Assembly: GCF_029338295.1 (NCBI RefSeq)
Contig: NZ_CP119791.1
Span: 1,922,001-1,986,000 of the forward strand
Reading direction: 5' to 3'
Length of the DNA: 64,000 nucleotides
Source of the DNA: Haladaptatus sp. QDMS2
GTDB taxonomy: Archaea; Halobacteriota; Halobacteria; Halobacteriales; Halococcaceae
Part shown: piece by piece, positions 1 through 6,855 of the stretch
Layout: every line of letters starts with the position of its first letter
Position numbering within the stretch: position 1 is the stretch's first letter
Position numbers and translations under genes: made by a program
Notes under the pieces: model-generated
Told to the model about the DNA's origin: nothing
Database searches by the model: none
The model's input: only the letters and a program-made list of their open reading frames with translations

Positions 1-266
1 CGCAACTCGTCTACCCCCCACCCGCCAGCGAAGGCCAGGTTCGAGAACACGTCGGCGACGATGGGGCGGAACGTCGCCGCGCAGGTGTGCCACCCGCTCG
101 CGACGAGCCCAGCGAAGGGGCCCTCACGCGCCGCGTCCGGGTCAGTGTGAAACGGCTGGGGGTCGTACTGTTCTGCGAAGGCGACGATGTCCGCCTCGGT
201 GAATTGGACTGGACCCACGTCGTGAGTCTCCCCGACGGAAAGGTCCTCGAAGTAGCGCAGCGGCAT
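1..266 (-). CDS. MaoC-family dehydratase, partial (C-terminal end lies beyond the window)
   Basis: The 88 visible N-terminal residues read MPLRYFEDLSVGE, then YDPQPFHTDP, then GLVASGWH. This is the hot-dog-fold MaoC / (R)-specific enoyl-CoA hydratase signature, with the usual Asp and His of the active-site loop (D35 and H40 region). Such enzymes hydrate or dehydrate acyl-CoA thioesters. The ATG at 266 is the only sensible start because upstream codons lack conserved sequence. It is divergent from the DsbA-like gene across 84 bases. The frame is open to base 1, so roughly half or more of a usual 150-residue protein is missing. The substrate cannot be told. Confidence 0.85.
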   Translation of the reverse strand, partial: MPLRYFEDLSVGETHDVGPVQFTEADIVAFAEQYDPQPFHTDPDAAREGPFAGLVASGWHTCAATFRPIVADVFSNLAFAGGWGVDEL

Positions 267-350
267 GCCAGACGATTGGGTCGTGATACCAAAGCTCTCG
301 GGGAAGCCGAAGCCGTTACGTTCTCCGGTACGTAGTGGCGACACGAACCA

Positions 351-1082
351 ATGTCCCTCACGCGACGACAACTCCTCGTGGCCAGTGGCGCTGTCGGAAC
401 CGCGGCCCTCGCCGGCTGTCTCGGCGGCGGTGGCGGCGGCTACGAACTCGAACCGCGAAGCGACGCAGCCCTCGACTCGCCTGCGGCAAACGCCCCGCTC
501 CCCGAATCGCCGGGCGACCACACCTACGCGACGATGGGGTCGTCCGACGCGCCGAAAATCACCTACTTCGGGAACTGGAAGTGTCCAGCCTGCAAGCTGT
601 TTTCGACCGACGACTCGCGGGCGCTCGGGCTCTCGACAATCGTGACCGACTACGTCGAACCCGGCGATCTGGCACTCGAATTTCGCGCCCTCTCCTACGG
701 GAGCAACGGGAGTCCGTTCCTCGGCGAAGACGCCCCGCGCGCCGCCCAGGCCGGACTCGCGGTGTGGAACGTAGACCCCGAACACTACTGGCCGTTCCAC
801 GAGTACGTGTTCGCGAACCAGCCGCCGGAAGACAAGCAGTGGGCGACCACCGAGAACCTCAAAATTCTCGCAGAGGAGGCGGGCGTCAACTCCATCGACG
901 AGTTCGAATCACAACTCGACTCCGGCCAGTACGAGGACGCCGTGAAGGCAACCACAGACGCGGCCAATCAGGCTAGCGTGAGCGGAACGCCGACGCTCGT
1001 CATCGACGGGACGGGCTACTCGCCGTTCGAAAAGGAACGAACCCGTTCGGCCATCGAATCGCTCGTCAATGGCGGCAACTGA
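351..1082 (+). CDS. DsbA-like thioredoxin-fold lipoprotein (thiol:disulfide oxidoreductase)
   Basis: 243 residues. The N-terminus has a twin arginine at 5-6 followed by a hydrophobic stretch and a lipobox ending at C23 (ALAGC), then a Gly-rich tether. This points to a Tat-exported lipoprotein anchored outside the membrane. The thioredoxin fold carries C78-P-A-C81 and a cis-Pro loop (SGTPTLV) near the C-terminus, as in DsbA/DsbG and the DSBA-like Pfam family. It probably oxidises or shuffles disulfides in secreted proteins. It overlaps the next gene, dsbB, by 14 bases, so the pair is translationally coupled and DsbB would reoxidise this protein. Confidence 0.88.
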   Translation: MSLTRRQLLVASGAVGTAALAGCLGGGGGGYELEPRSDAALDSPAANAPLPESPGDHTYATMGSSDAPKITYFGNWKCPACKLFSTDDSRALGLSTIVTDYVEPGDLALEFRALSYGSNGSPFLGEDAPRAAQAGLAVWNVDPEHYWPFHEYVFANQPPEDKQWATTENLKILAEEAGVNSIDEFESQLDSGQYEDAVKATTDAANQASVSGTPTLVIDGTGYSPFEKERTRSAIESLVNGGN

Positions 1083-1491
1083 ACTGAGGGCGAAACACCT
1101 GCTCGCCGCGGCGACAGCCGTCGCCACCGTCGCCACGGTCGGCAGTCTCTACTTGAGCCTCGGCCTCGGCCTCGTTCCCTGTGAATTGTGCTGGTACCAG
1201 CGCATCCTGATGTACCCGCTCGTCGTGATTCTCGGTGTGGCAACGCTCGAATCTCGCGTCGAGGTGTTCAAGATGGTGCTCCCGCTCTCGGTGCTTGGCC
1301 TTGGAATCGCCGCGTACCACTCCTACATCCAACTCGTCCCGACAGCAGCGGTGACGAGTTGTAGCTTCGACGCCGGCGGGTCGAGTTGCAGCGCGGTGCT
1401 GTTCAAAGTCGCCGGCCTCACCGTCCCGAACCTCTCGCTCATCGCCTTCGTTCTCATCACGGGCCTCGTCGTGGCCGCACTCCGGCGCTGA
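1069..1491 (+). CDS. dsbB: DsbB-family disulfide bond formation membrane protein
   Basis: 140 residues with four predicted membrane helices. The first external loop carries the DsbB signature C38-E-L-C41-W-Y-Q-R, and the second carries a second cysteine pair (C98 and C107). In the family, electrons pass from the DsbA partner through the second pair and the CxxC to quinone. R45 after WYQ is the expected quinone-contact residue. It overlaps the 3' end of the DsbA-like lipoprotein gene, which supports a two-gene oxidative-folding operon. The length is slightly short for DsbB but all four redox cysteines are present. Confidence 0.92.
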   Translation: MAATELRAKHLLAAATAVATVATVGSLYLSLGLGLVPCELCWYQRILMYPLVVILGVATLESRVEVFKMVLPLSVLGLGIAAYHSYIQLVPTAAVTSCSFDAGGSSCSAVLFKVAGLTVPNLSLIAFVLITGLVVAALRR

Positions 1492-1530
1492 GTCGAAGCG
1501 CCTACGGTTGCCTCGGGCTTTTTCTCGCCC

Positions 1531-1947
1531 ATGAGCAACAATCTCGCCGTCGTCTTCGCGCTCGTCGCGATGGTCTCGTGGGGCGTGTGGGCCGTCTTCG
1601 CCGACATGGCGACACGCTCGCTCGAACCCGAGGTGGCCATGATTATCTCCTACATCGTCGGCATCGTCATCGCCCTCGGCTACGTTCTCGCGCTCGGAAA
1701 AGACCTGAGCGTCGGCGGGCCGGGCCTCACCTTCGCCATCGCTGCGGGCGTCTTTTCGGGCATCGCCGCCGTCGCCTTCTACGCCGGGTTGAGTGCGGGG
1801 CGAACTGGCATCGTGACCACCGTGAGTGCGCTGTACTTCGTCGTCGCCGCCATCATCGCGGTTCTCGTCCTTGGCGACTCGATGGACCTCTCTGACATCG
1901 TCGGCGTCGGCTTTGCCATCCTTGCCGTCGTGATGCTGGCGCGGTAG
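1531..1947 (+). CDS. EamA/DMT-family small membrane transporter
   Basis: 138 residues, nearly all hydrophobic, with about five helices (roughly 4-26, 33-55, 65-90, 95-116, 120-137). The pattern WGVWAVFADMA near the N-terminus and the penultimate helix with LGDSM resemble a single EamA repeat of the drug/metabolite transporter superfamily. Full DMT carriers have two repeats, so this one-repeat protein probably works as a dimer. It follows dsbB by 39 bases and could be the last gene of that transcript. The substrate is unknown. Confidence 0.75.
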   Translation: MSNNLAVVFALVAMVSWGVWAVFADMATRSLEPEVAMIISYIVGIVIALGYVLALGKDLSVGGPGLTFAIAAGVFSGIAAVAFYAGLSAGRTGIVTTVSALYFVVAAIIAVLVLGDSMDLSDIVGVGFAILAVVMLAR

Positions 1948-2056
1948 CCCACCGCCCGACGGTTTCAGCCCAGCCACTCGACCAGCAACTCGGTTCGACG
2001 ATACGACGACCTGACTGTCCGAGAATTCGGTAATTCACGTCTAAAACGCTCGTCCT

Positions 2057-2115
2057 GAAAATAATTATCCCCACTCCCGTCGATTTCTCAACTGACGTAA
2101 CCTGTACGTACGTCA
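2057..2115 (+). promoter_or_regulatory. TATA element and TGACGTA dyad before the GYD gene
   Basis: An AT-rich core (AAAATAATTATCC, about 2058-2070) sits 60-70 bases before the GYD start. It is followed in the predicted leader by an inverted repeat, TGACGTA at 2093-2099 and TACGTCA at 2109-2115, with a nine-base spacer that includes GTACGTAC. The core resembles the one before ftsZ1. The dyad could be an operator or a leader hairpin; the sequence alone does not decide. Confidence 0.45.
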
Positions 2116-2129
2116 CAGAGGGGAAAATC

Positions 2130-2438
2130 ATGCCAAAGTTTGCGGTGCTGGCAAAGCGGACTGAGAAAGGGCGGACGATTACGCCCGACGAGAACAAAGA
2201 ACGGCGGCGTATCGGGACCGAGATGATACACGACGTGGGTGGTGAAATCGATACGCTCTACTACGGAACTGGCCCGTACCACTTCGTCCTGATCGTCGAC
2301 TTGCCGGACGCGGCCGCCCTCGCGAAACTCCAGATTGCCTACGAGTCGCTCGGCCTCATGGAGATAGAGGGCTACGAGGTTTTCGACCCGGCACACTGGG
2401 ACGAGATTCTCGAAGGTGCCCCGTCGAAGTCGATGTAG
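2130..2438 (+). CDS. GYD-domain protein
   Basis: 102 residues matching the GYD family of small dimeric ferredoxin-like alpha/beta proteins. It opens with the usual strand (MPKFAVLAKRTEKG) and contains the GEIDTLYYGTGPYHFVLIVD core, where the family has GEVKEVYWTLGEYDFVVI. The function of GYD proteins is unsettled. The start ATG follows an A/G-rich stretch and a palindromic leader. The gene stands alone and is convergent with nth after a 37-base gap. Confidence 0.82.
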   Translation: MPKFAVLAKRTEKGRTITPDENKERRRIGTEMIHDVGGEIDTLYYGTGPYHFVLIVDLPDAAALAKLQIAYESLGLMEIEGYEVFDPAHWDEILEGAPSKSM

Positions 2439-2475
2439 GAGACCGGGCAGTCACGACACGCTTTTTTCGCGATGG

Positions 2476-3276
2476 CTATTCGATGGCCGCAGACGGGTCG
2501 ACGACCTCACCACGTTCCGGATAGACACCGACCTGGTCACAGCGGTCCGCCATCGGACAGGCGTCCGGGTCGTCCAGACACGCCGGTTTTCGTGCTGAAC
2601 AGTACTCCCGGCCGAACTGGATGCTCGCGGTGTGCCCGAAGCCACACTTTTCCGGGGGAACGTCGCGTTCGAGGACGGCTCTGACTTCCTCGTGGTCTGC
2701 GTCAGCAGGCGCGATGCCCAGCCGCCGGTAGATGCGATGGACGTGCGTATCGACGGGGAACACTCCGGTCCGTCCGCCTGCGAACAGGAGGACGCAATCG
2801 GCCGTCTTCGGGCCGACACCGCGAATGTCGAGCAGGTCGTCGCGGACGGTTGCTGGCGCTTCTCCCTTCACCAAGTCGTCGAATTCTGCTGCACTTCCGT
2901 ACTCGTCTACGATTCGTTCTGCGGCCTCGATGATGACCGTCGCCTTCTGGTTGTAGAGACCTGCAGACTGGATTGTCTCCGCCAGTTCGTCGTGTGCTGC
3001 GTCGGCGAGCGAAACGGCGAGGTCCTCACCCCCGTACCGGTCTACGAGCGCGTCGTGGGCGGGTTGACTCGCCACGTCGCTCGTATTCTGGCTGAGAATG
3101 GTGCGGACGAGGCAGGTGAAGGCATCTTGCCCGCCGTACTGTTTCTGCCAGTACAGGTCGCCGAGTCGGTCGACGACGGCCTCGGCGCGGGTGGCTGGTT
3201 CGCCACTGGCGAAGCGGGCCGCGGTTCCGCCACCGTCCGCGCCGCCGCTGATGTTCGCTGCGGGTTCCTCAGGCAT
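2476..3276 (-). CDS. nth: Endonuclease III (DNA glycosylase/AP lyase)
   Basis: 266 residues. It removes oxidised pyrimidines and cleaves the abasic site. The helix-hairpin-helix GVGPKTAD carries the Schiff-base Lys (K157), and VDTHVHR carries the catalytic Asp (D176). Four C-terminal cysteines (C226, C233, C240, C246) would bind a [4Fe-4S] cluster. The spacing is C-x6-C-x6-C-x5-C, four residues longer in the middle than the bacterial C-x6-C-x2-C-x5-C, which I believe is usual for haloarchaea. The first 25 residues are a low-complexity extension, so the start could lie slightly downstream. Confidence 0.95.
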   Translation of the reverse strand: MPEEPAANISGGADGGGTAARFASGEPATRAEAVVDRLGDLYWQKQYGGQDAFTCLVRTILSQNTSDVASQPAHDALVDRYGGEDLAVSLADAAHDELAETIQSAGLYNQKATVIIEAAERIVDEYGSAAEFDDLVKGEAPATVRDDLLDIRGVGPKTADCVLLFAGGRTGVFPVDTHVHRIYRRLGIAPADADHEEVRAVLERDVPPEKCGFGHTASIQFGREYCSARKPACLDDPDACPMADRCDQVGVYPERGEVVDPSAAIE

Positions 3277-3306
3277 ACGAGTGGGTTGTGCGGCCGGGGT
3301 AAAAGG

Positions 3307-3498
3307 TCAGTTGGCGGGCCGCGGCGTCCACTCACAAGCCGCACCAGTCGTGAGTCCCTTCTCCTCGATGTGAGCTGTGAGACAGGCGTAGTTACAGAAC
3401 TGACCGGTTTCGACCCGCGTGCCACCGTCGAATTCCTCGACGAACACCGGGTCGTGGACGTACACGTCCGCCCCGCAGTAGGTACACTGCTCACTCAT
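3307..3498 (-). CDS. Small zinc-finger protein (63 aa)
   Basis: 63 residues beginning MSEQCTYCGADVYVHDP. A CxxC pair at C5/C8 and a second pair, FCNYACLTAHI (C35 and C39 with a following His), resemble the MYM/TRASH-type treble-clef metal sites of small haloarchaeal proteins. The likely metal is zinc; the function is unknown. It lies 30 bases upstream of nth on the same strand and could be cotranscribed with it. Confidence 0.75.
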   Translation of the reverse strand: MSEQCTYCGADVYVHDPVFVEEFDGGTRVETGQFCNYACLTAHIEEKGLTTGAACEWTPRPAN

Positions 3499-3575
3499 AT
3501 ATTTCGATAGTTGTTCGAACGAGGAGACGTTTTCGCCGGTTAGGATGAACAGCGTTCACTCGCGCGTGCGCGGCC

Positions 3576-3989
3576 CTACTCGACCGAGAGGGTGAGCGTA
3601 CAGTCTGTGCCGGCTGCGAGCGCGGCCACGATATCGCGGTCCAGGTCCGCCGCGGCCTTGTCCGCGCCGACCATCACTGTGCGGTCGTCCACGTACTCGC
3701 TCGTTCGGAAGACGAGGCTACGGTCGTTCTCGAAGGTCATATCCGAGTGGCCCCGGCCCGTGACCGTTTCGGTCAGGTCGCCAACGTCGAGCGTTGCCGT
3801 GAGCGTCGCCTCGGCCGACTGGCACGCCTCGACGAAGGCCTCGTCGAAGTCGGCGGGGACGCGGTCGGCTTCGATGCCGAGGATGCAGTCGCCGGCGGGC
3901 GTGAGGAAGTCGTCGCTCGTGAGTTCGAACGTCGAAGAATGGAGCCCTGACACGTTCTCGTGCCCGTGGGCGTGTACAACTTCGTCCAT
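3576..3989 (-). CDS. DUF371 family protein
   Basis: 137 residues with the archaeal DUF371 pattern. It opens with HAHGHENVSGLHSSTFELT, continues with FLTPAGDCILGIEADR, and has a C-terminal core with the GRGHSDMTFENDRSLVFRTS segment. The family is a compact beta-rich protein found across archaea with no assigned function. The start ATG at 3989 fits the conserved N-terminus. It is followed toward the left by the 63-residue zinc protein and nth on the same strand, with no shared role obvious. Confidence 0.85.
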   Translation of the reverse strand: MDEVVHAHGHENVSGLHSSTFELTSDDFLTPAGDCILGIEADRVPADFDEAFVEACQSAEATLTATLDVGDLTETVTGRGHSDMTFENDRSLVFRTSEYVDDRTVMVGADKAAADLDRDIVAALAAGTDCTLTLSVE

Positions 3990-4046
3990 GACCCCGCTTT
4001 TCGGCGGGACTATTTAGGCTACCTGCTGTCGGTCGCGGCGACTCCC

Positions 4047-4199
4047 TTACCGAACGACCGTCACCGTGACCGCACCGCACTCGCACTCGTAGGCGCGACG
4101 TTCGCCGACCTCGGTTCGCATCGAGAGCATGAGGCGGTCGTCGTGCAGCGTGCGACCGCACTCGGGGTTCTCGCAGGTGCAGGTGAGTTTCTCCAACAT
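4047..4199 (-). CDS. Small zinc-ribbon protein (50 aa)
   Basis: 50 residues beginning MLEKLTCTCENPECG and ending ECECGAVTVTVVR. Cysteines at 7, 9 and 14 and the pair at 39 and 41 suggest a rubredoxin-like knuckle or zinc ribbon. A TATA element (minus strand CGATTTAACA, about 4224-4232) lies about 30 bases before the ATG, so the mRNA is probably leaderless. That supports a real gene despite its size. It is one of several tiny zinc proteins in this window. Confidence 0.72.
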   Translation of the reverse strand: MLEKLTCTCENPECGRTLHDDRLMLSMRTEVGERRAYECECGAVTVTVVR

Positions 4200-4307
4200 A
4201 CCTCAGGGATGGCACGCTACCACTGTTAAATCGACCCGTGCGCGGAGTGAAAGTGAAAGTACAGGAGAGCGTCACCGTCACTGGTGAGTTGAACGAAATT
4301 CAAAGCG

Positions 4308-4478
4308 TTTAGGTATCACTCGTATATGCTGGTCGTCCCTCACTACAAGATGAGGGGAGAGGGTGACCTCGATGACGCTCTACGGCTCGTTACGGGGGTA
4401 GCGAGTGGGACTACGATCCGCGGCCAGAGACGGACGCTGCGTTCGGGCTCGTTGGGGGCGGGCCCGTCGGTTCCGTTT
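4308..4478 (+). ncRNA. Candidate structured non-coding RNA
   Basis: This lies in the only gap longer than 300 bases (4200-4766). A TATA-like TTTAGGTA at 4308-4315 predicts a start near 4338. Three hairpins follow: CCCTCA/TGAGGG (4337-4342 with 4351-4356), an eight-pair stem CTCGTTAC/GTAGCGAG (4386-4393 with 4398-4405) capped by GGGG, and GACGG/CCGTC (4429-4433 with 4464-4468). A T-run ends the segment (4475-4478). The second stem needs a U-G pair that works only on the plus strand. No RNase P, SRP or tRNA motif was found, and no convincing ORF. Confidence 0.35.
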
Positions 4479-4606
4479 TCTGGGTATATGAATACGCCGT
4501 ACAGCGCAAGGGTTTGTTTAAATACTGAATTCGTGTCATGCCACACCGTAACGCATCCCCGTATAGCGATTGTTACGTGCTTGCATAGGTCGCAGGATGC
4601 ACAACA

Positions 4607-4749
4607 TTTATAACGTCGCAGTGGGTATTACCGAGTACCAGAACGCCACCGGCGTTTGGCAGTACAGCACGCAGAATGACAGGGACAACGTGTTATCGGC
4701 TGCTTATCATCCCCACTGAGTGGCAACTGCCACGCGCCGGTGCGGTAAT
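4607..4749 (+). promoter_or_regulatory. TATA box and hairpin-rich leader of the COG1340 gene
   Basis: TTTATAA at 4607-4613 is a good TATA box. The start codon is about 130 bases past the predicted start site, unusually far for a haloarchaeon. The leader holds two perfect hairpins: AACGCC-ACC-GGCGTT (4642-4656) and GTGGC-AACT-GCCAC (4720-4733). ATTACCG (4627-4633) and CGGTAAT (4743-4749) are exact complements that could close the whole element. It may be a regulatory leader or a separate small RNA. Confidence 0.4.
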
Positions 4750-4766
4750 GGAATCGTGAGTTAACT

Positions 4767-5657
4767 ATGGTACAAACGCTAGACCAGTCCAAAAACATCG
4801 AACTGACAGAAGACGACCTCGACACTGATTCTAAAGGCCAACTCATCAAACTCGCTGGCCAGCTCCGAGACCGACGAAACGAGCTGAATCAGATGGCCTC
4901 CGAACGCGCAAGCAAGCGCGACGAACTCAACGCGAAGACTCGTGAGGCCGTAGACAAGGCCCAGGAGCACCGCGAACAGCGTGACTCGCTGAACGAGCAG
5001 GTTCAGGAGCACAAGAAGCTCCGCAACGAGCTCAACGCGGAAGCAAACGAGCTGTTCGAGAAGGTCGAGTCGATGAAATCGGACCTCGAACTCGACAACG
5101 GCAAAGGCCTCGAGGAGCTCAAGAAGGAAATCGAGCAACTCGAATTCAAACAGCAGACCGAGGTTCTCTCGACCGAAGACGAGCGCGAACTCATCGAGAA
5201 AATCGAGAACAAGCGCGAGGAGTATCAGGGCCGCAAAGAGAAACTCGACGACAACGACAATCTCGAAGAACTCGTCGCCGAAGCAGAGGAAGTGCGCGCC
5301 GAGGCCAGCCAGCACCACCAGAAGGTGACGGAACTGGCAGACAAGGCCCAGCAGCACCACAACGAGATGATCGAGGCCTACCGCGAGGCCGATGACATCC
5401 GTGACAAAGCAGACGAGATGCACGAGAAGTTCGTCGAGGCCCAGGAAGCGGCCGACCAGCACCACAACGACTTCGTGCGCGTCCAGAAGCGCCTCCGCGA
5501 GATGGACAAGGCAGAGGAGAAAGAACGCCGCTCCGCCCGCGAGGAGAAGCGCGAGGAAGCCAAGGCAGAAGCCGAGGAAATCTATCAGCGCTTCAAGGAC
5601 GGCGAGACCCTCGACACCGAGGACCTCATGAAGCTGCAGAAGACCGGGATGCTCTAA
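4767..5657 (+). CDS. COG1340-type long coiled-coil protein
   Basis: 296 residues, almost entirely charged heptads (Glu, Lys, Arg, Gln with Leu spacing) from about residue 20 to 275. This is the archaeal COG1340 coiled-coil family, sometimes wrongly labelled phosphoserine phosphatase. No membrane segment or catalytic motif is visible. His pairs recur as QHH at spacings of 14 and 35 residues, in heptad register. The C-terminus (EIYQRFKDGETLDTEDLMKLQK) is a conserved short tail. It probably has a structural or scaffold role in the cytoplasm. A T-run (5672-5676) after the stop may terminate it. Confidence 0.82.
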   Translation: MVQTLDQSKNIELTEDDLDTDSKGQLIKLAGQLRDRRNELNQMASERASKRDELNAKTREAVDKAQEHREQRDSLNEQVQEHKKLRNELNAEANELFEKVESMKSDLELDNGKGLEELKKEIEQLEFKQQTEVLSTEDERELIEKIENKREEYQGRKEKLDDNDNLEELVAEAEEVRAEASQHHQKVTELADKAQQHHNEMIEAYREADDIRDKADEMHEKFVEAQEAADQHHNDFVRVQKRLREMDKAEEKERRSAREEKREEAKAEAEEIYQRFKDGETLDTEDLMKLQKTGML

Positions 5658-5671
5658 GTTCGGGAATCGCG

Positions 5672-5676
5672 TTTTT
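5672..5676 (+). terminator. T-run terminator after the coiled-coil gene
   Basis: Five T residues in GC-rich surroundings lie 15 bases after the stop codon. Short T-tracts like this are the usual transcription stop in haloarchaea. Confidence 0.4.
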
Positions 5677-5796
5677 CGGTGCCGTTCACAACCCAGTGAG
5701 CCACAGCACTGTGTCGGCCTGACACGGAAAACTCCACAAGCGTGTCACCGGAAAAGCCACTAAAGGCTTTTCCCTGCGTGGGTCCCACCCCACGAC

Positions 5797-6819
5797 ATGG
5801 CAACAGATAGCGATGACCGACGCGGACAGGTCGGTCGCATCCTCGTTCTTCTCGTCGGCGCGGTCGTGGCGCTCCTCGTCGGCTGGTGGGCGTTCGTCGT
5901 CGTCCCCGGCGGGTCGCTCGGCGGCGTCGTCGGCGTCCTCCTGACGATACTGACCGTCGTCCTCGGCATCCGTCTCGCCGGGCGGGTCGCCCAGTCGCGG
6001 TTTCCCGGTTACAACGTCGCGGAGGTGGCCGTCGAAGGGCCAATCAGCCGCGACGGCGGGGGGCGATTCCCCTCGACGCCAGGCGGGGCGCACGCAGACC
6101 AATTCGTAGACCAGATAGACGCCGCGAACGACGACCAGAACGTAAACGCGCTCATCGTGCGGCTGAACACGCCCGGCGGCGAGGTGGTTCCGAGCGACGA
6201 CATTCGCCTCGCCGTCGAACGCTTCGAGGGGCCAACCGTTGCGTACGCGACCGACGTGTGTGCGAGCGGTGGCTACTGGATTGCCTCCGGCTGTGACGAA
6301 CTCTGGGCGCGGGACGCGAGCATCGTCGGCTCCATCGGCGTCATCGGGTCGCGGGTGAACGCGACCGAGCTAGCCGACAAACTCGGTCTCTCCTACGAGC
6401 GGTTCGCCGCGGGGAAATTCAAGGACGCGGGCACGCCGCTCAAGGAACTCTCCGAGCCAGAACGCGAGTACCTCCAGGGTATCATCGACGACCTCTACGA
6501 CCACTTCGTTTCGCGGGTGACCGCCGCACGCGACCTGACGGAGGCGGAGGTGCGAGCCACGGAGGCGAAGGTGTATCTCGGTGAGGAAGCCCTGAACCTC
6601 GGTCTCGTGGACGCACTCGGCACGCGCGACGACGTAGAAGACCGCGTCGCAGAACTGCTCGGCGTCGAATCCGTGTCGGTCGTCGAGTTCACACCCCAGC
6701 GCAGACTCGTCGAGCGGTTCAGCCTCAGCGCAGAGCGTATCGCCTACGCGGCGGGGGCAGGTGTCGGTCGCGTCCTCACGCAGGATGGCGAACAGGGCGA
6801 GATGAACATCCGGCTGTAG
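5797..6819 (+). CDS. sppA: Signal peptide peptidase SppA (S49 family)
   Basis: 340 residues. Two N-terminal membrane helices (about 13-37 and 42-60) precede an S49 protease domain. The substrate-binding loop NTPGGEV, the nucleophile segment CASGGYWIAS (S157) and the general-base Lys in GKFKDAG (K207 or K209) are all present, so it should be active. SppA degrades leftover signal peptides in the membrane. The length fits the short single-domain archaeal/Bacillus form. A T6 tract at 6825-6830 follows the stop. Confidence 0.92.
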   Translation: MATDSDDRRGQVGRILVLLVGAVVALLVGWWAFVVVPGGSLGGVVGVLLTILTVVLGIRLAGRVAQSRFPGYNVAEVAVEGPISRDGGGRFPSTPGGAHADQFVDQIDAANDDQNVNALIVRLNTPGGEVVPSDDIRLAVERFEGPTVAYATDVCASGGYWIASGCDELWARDASIVGSIGVIGSRVNATELADKLGLSYERFAAGKFKDAGTPLKELSEPEREYLQGIIDDLYDHFVSRVTAARDLTEAEVRATEAKVYLGEEALNLGLVDALGTRDDVEDRVAELLGVESVSVVEFTPQRRLVERFSLSAERIAYAAGAGVGRVLTQDGEQGEMNIRL

Positions 6820-6824
6820 GCAGG

Positions 6825-6830
6825 TTTTTT
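6825..6830 (+). terminator. T-run terminator after sppA
   Basis: A run of six T residues starts six bases after the sppA stop and just before the GTG of the DUF373 gene. It may terminate sppA transcripts or form part of the next promoter (TTTTTTATTCGACC). Confidence 0.35.
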
Positions 6831-6855
6831 ATTCGACCGGCGTCTCGATTTTACC

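Noticed and set aside
4343-4546. Minus-strand 67-codon frame in the large gap
   Set aside because: A TATA-like element exists on that strand, but the translation has no homology and crosses the hairpins that favour plus-strand RNA.
4627-4749. tRNA-like element closed by a seven-base ATTACCG/CGGTAAT helix
   Set aside because: The seven-pair end helix suggested a tRNA, but there is no T-loop TTCRA sequence, no D-arm and no CCA-proximal pattern.
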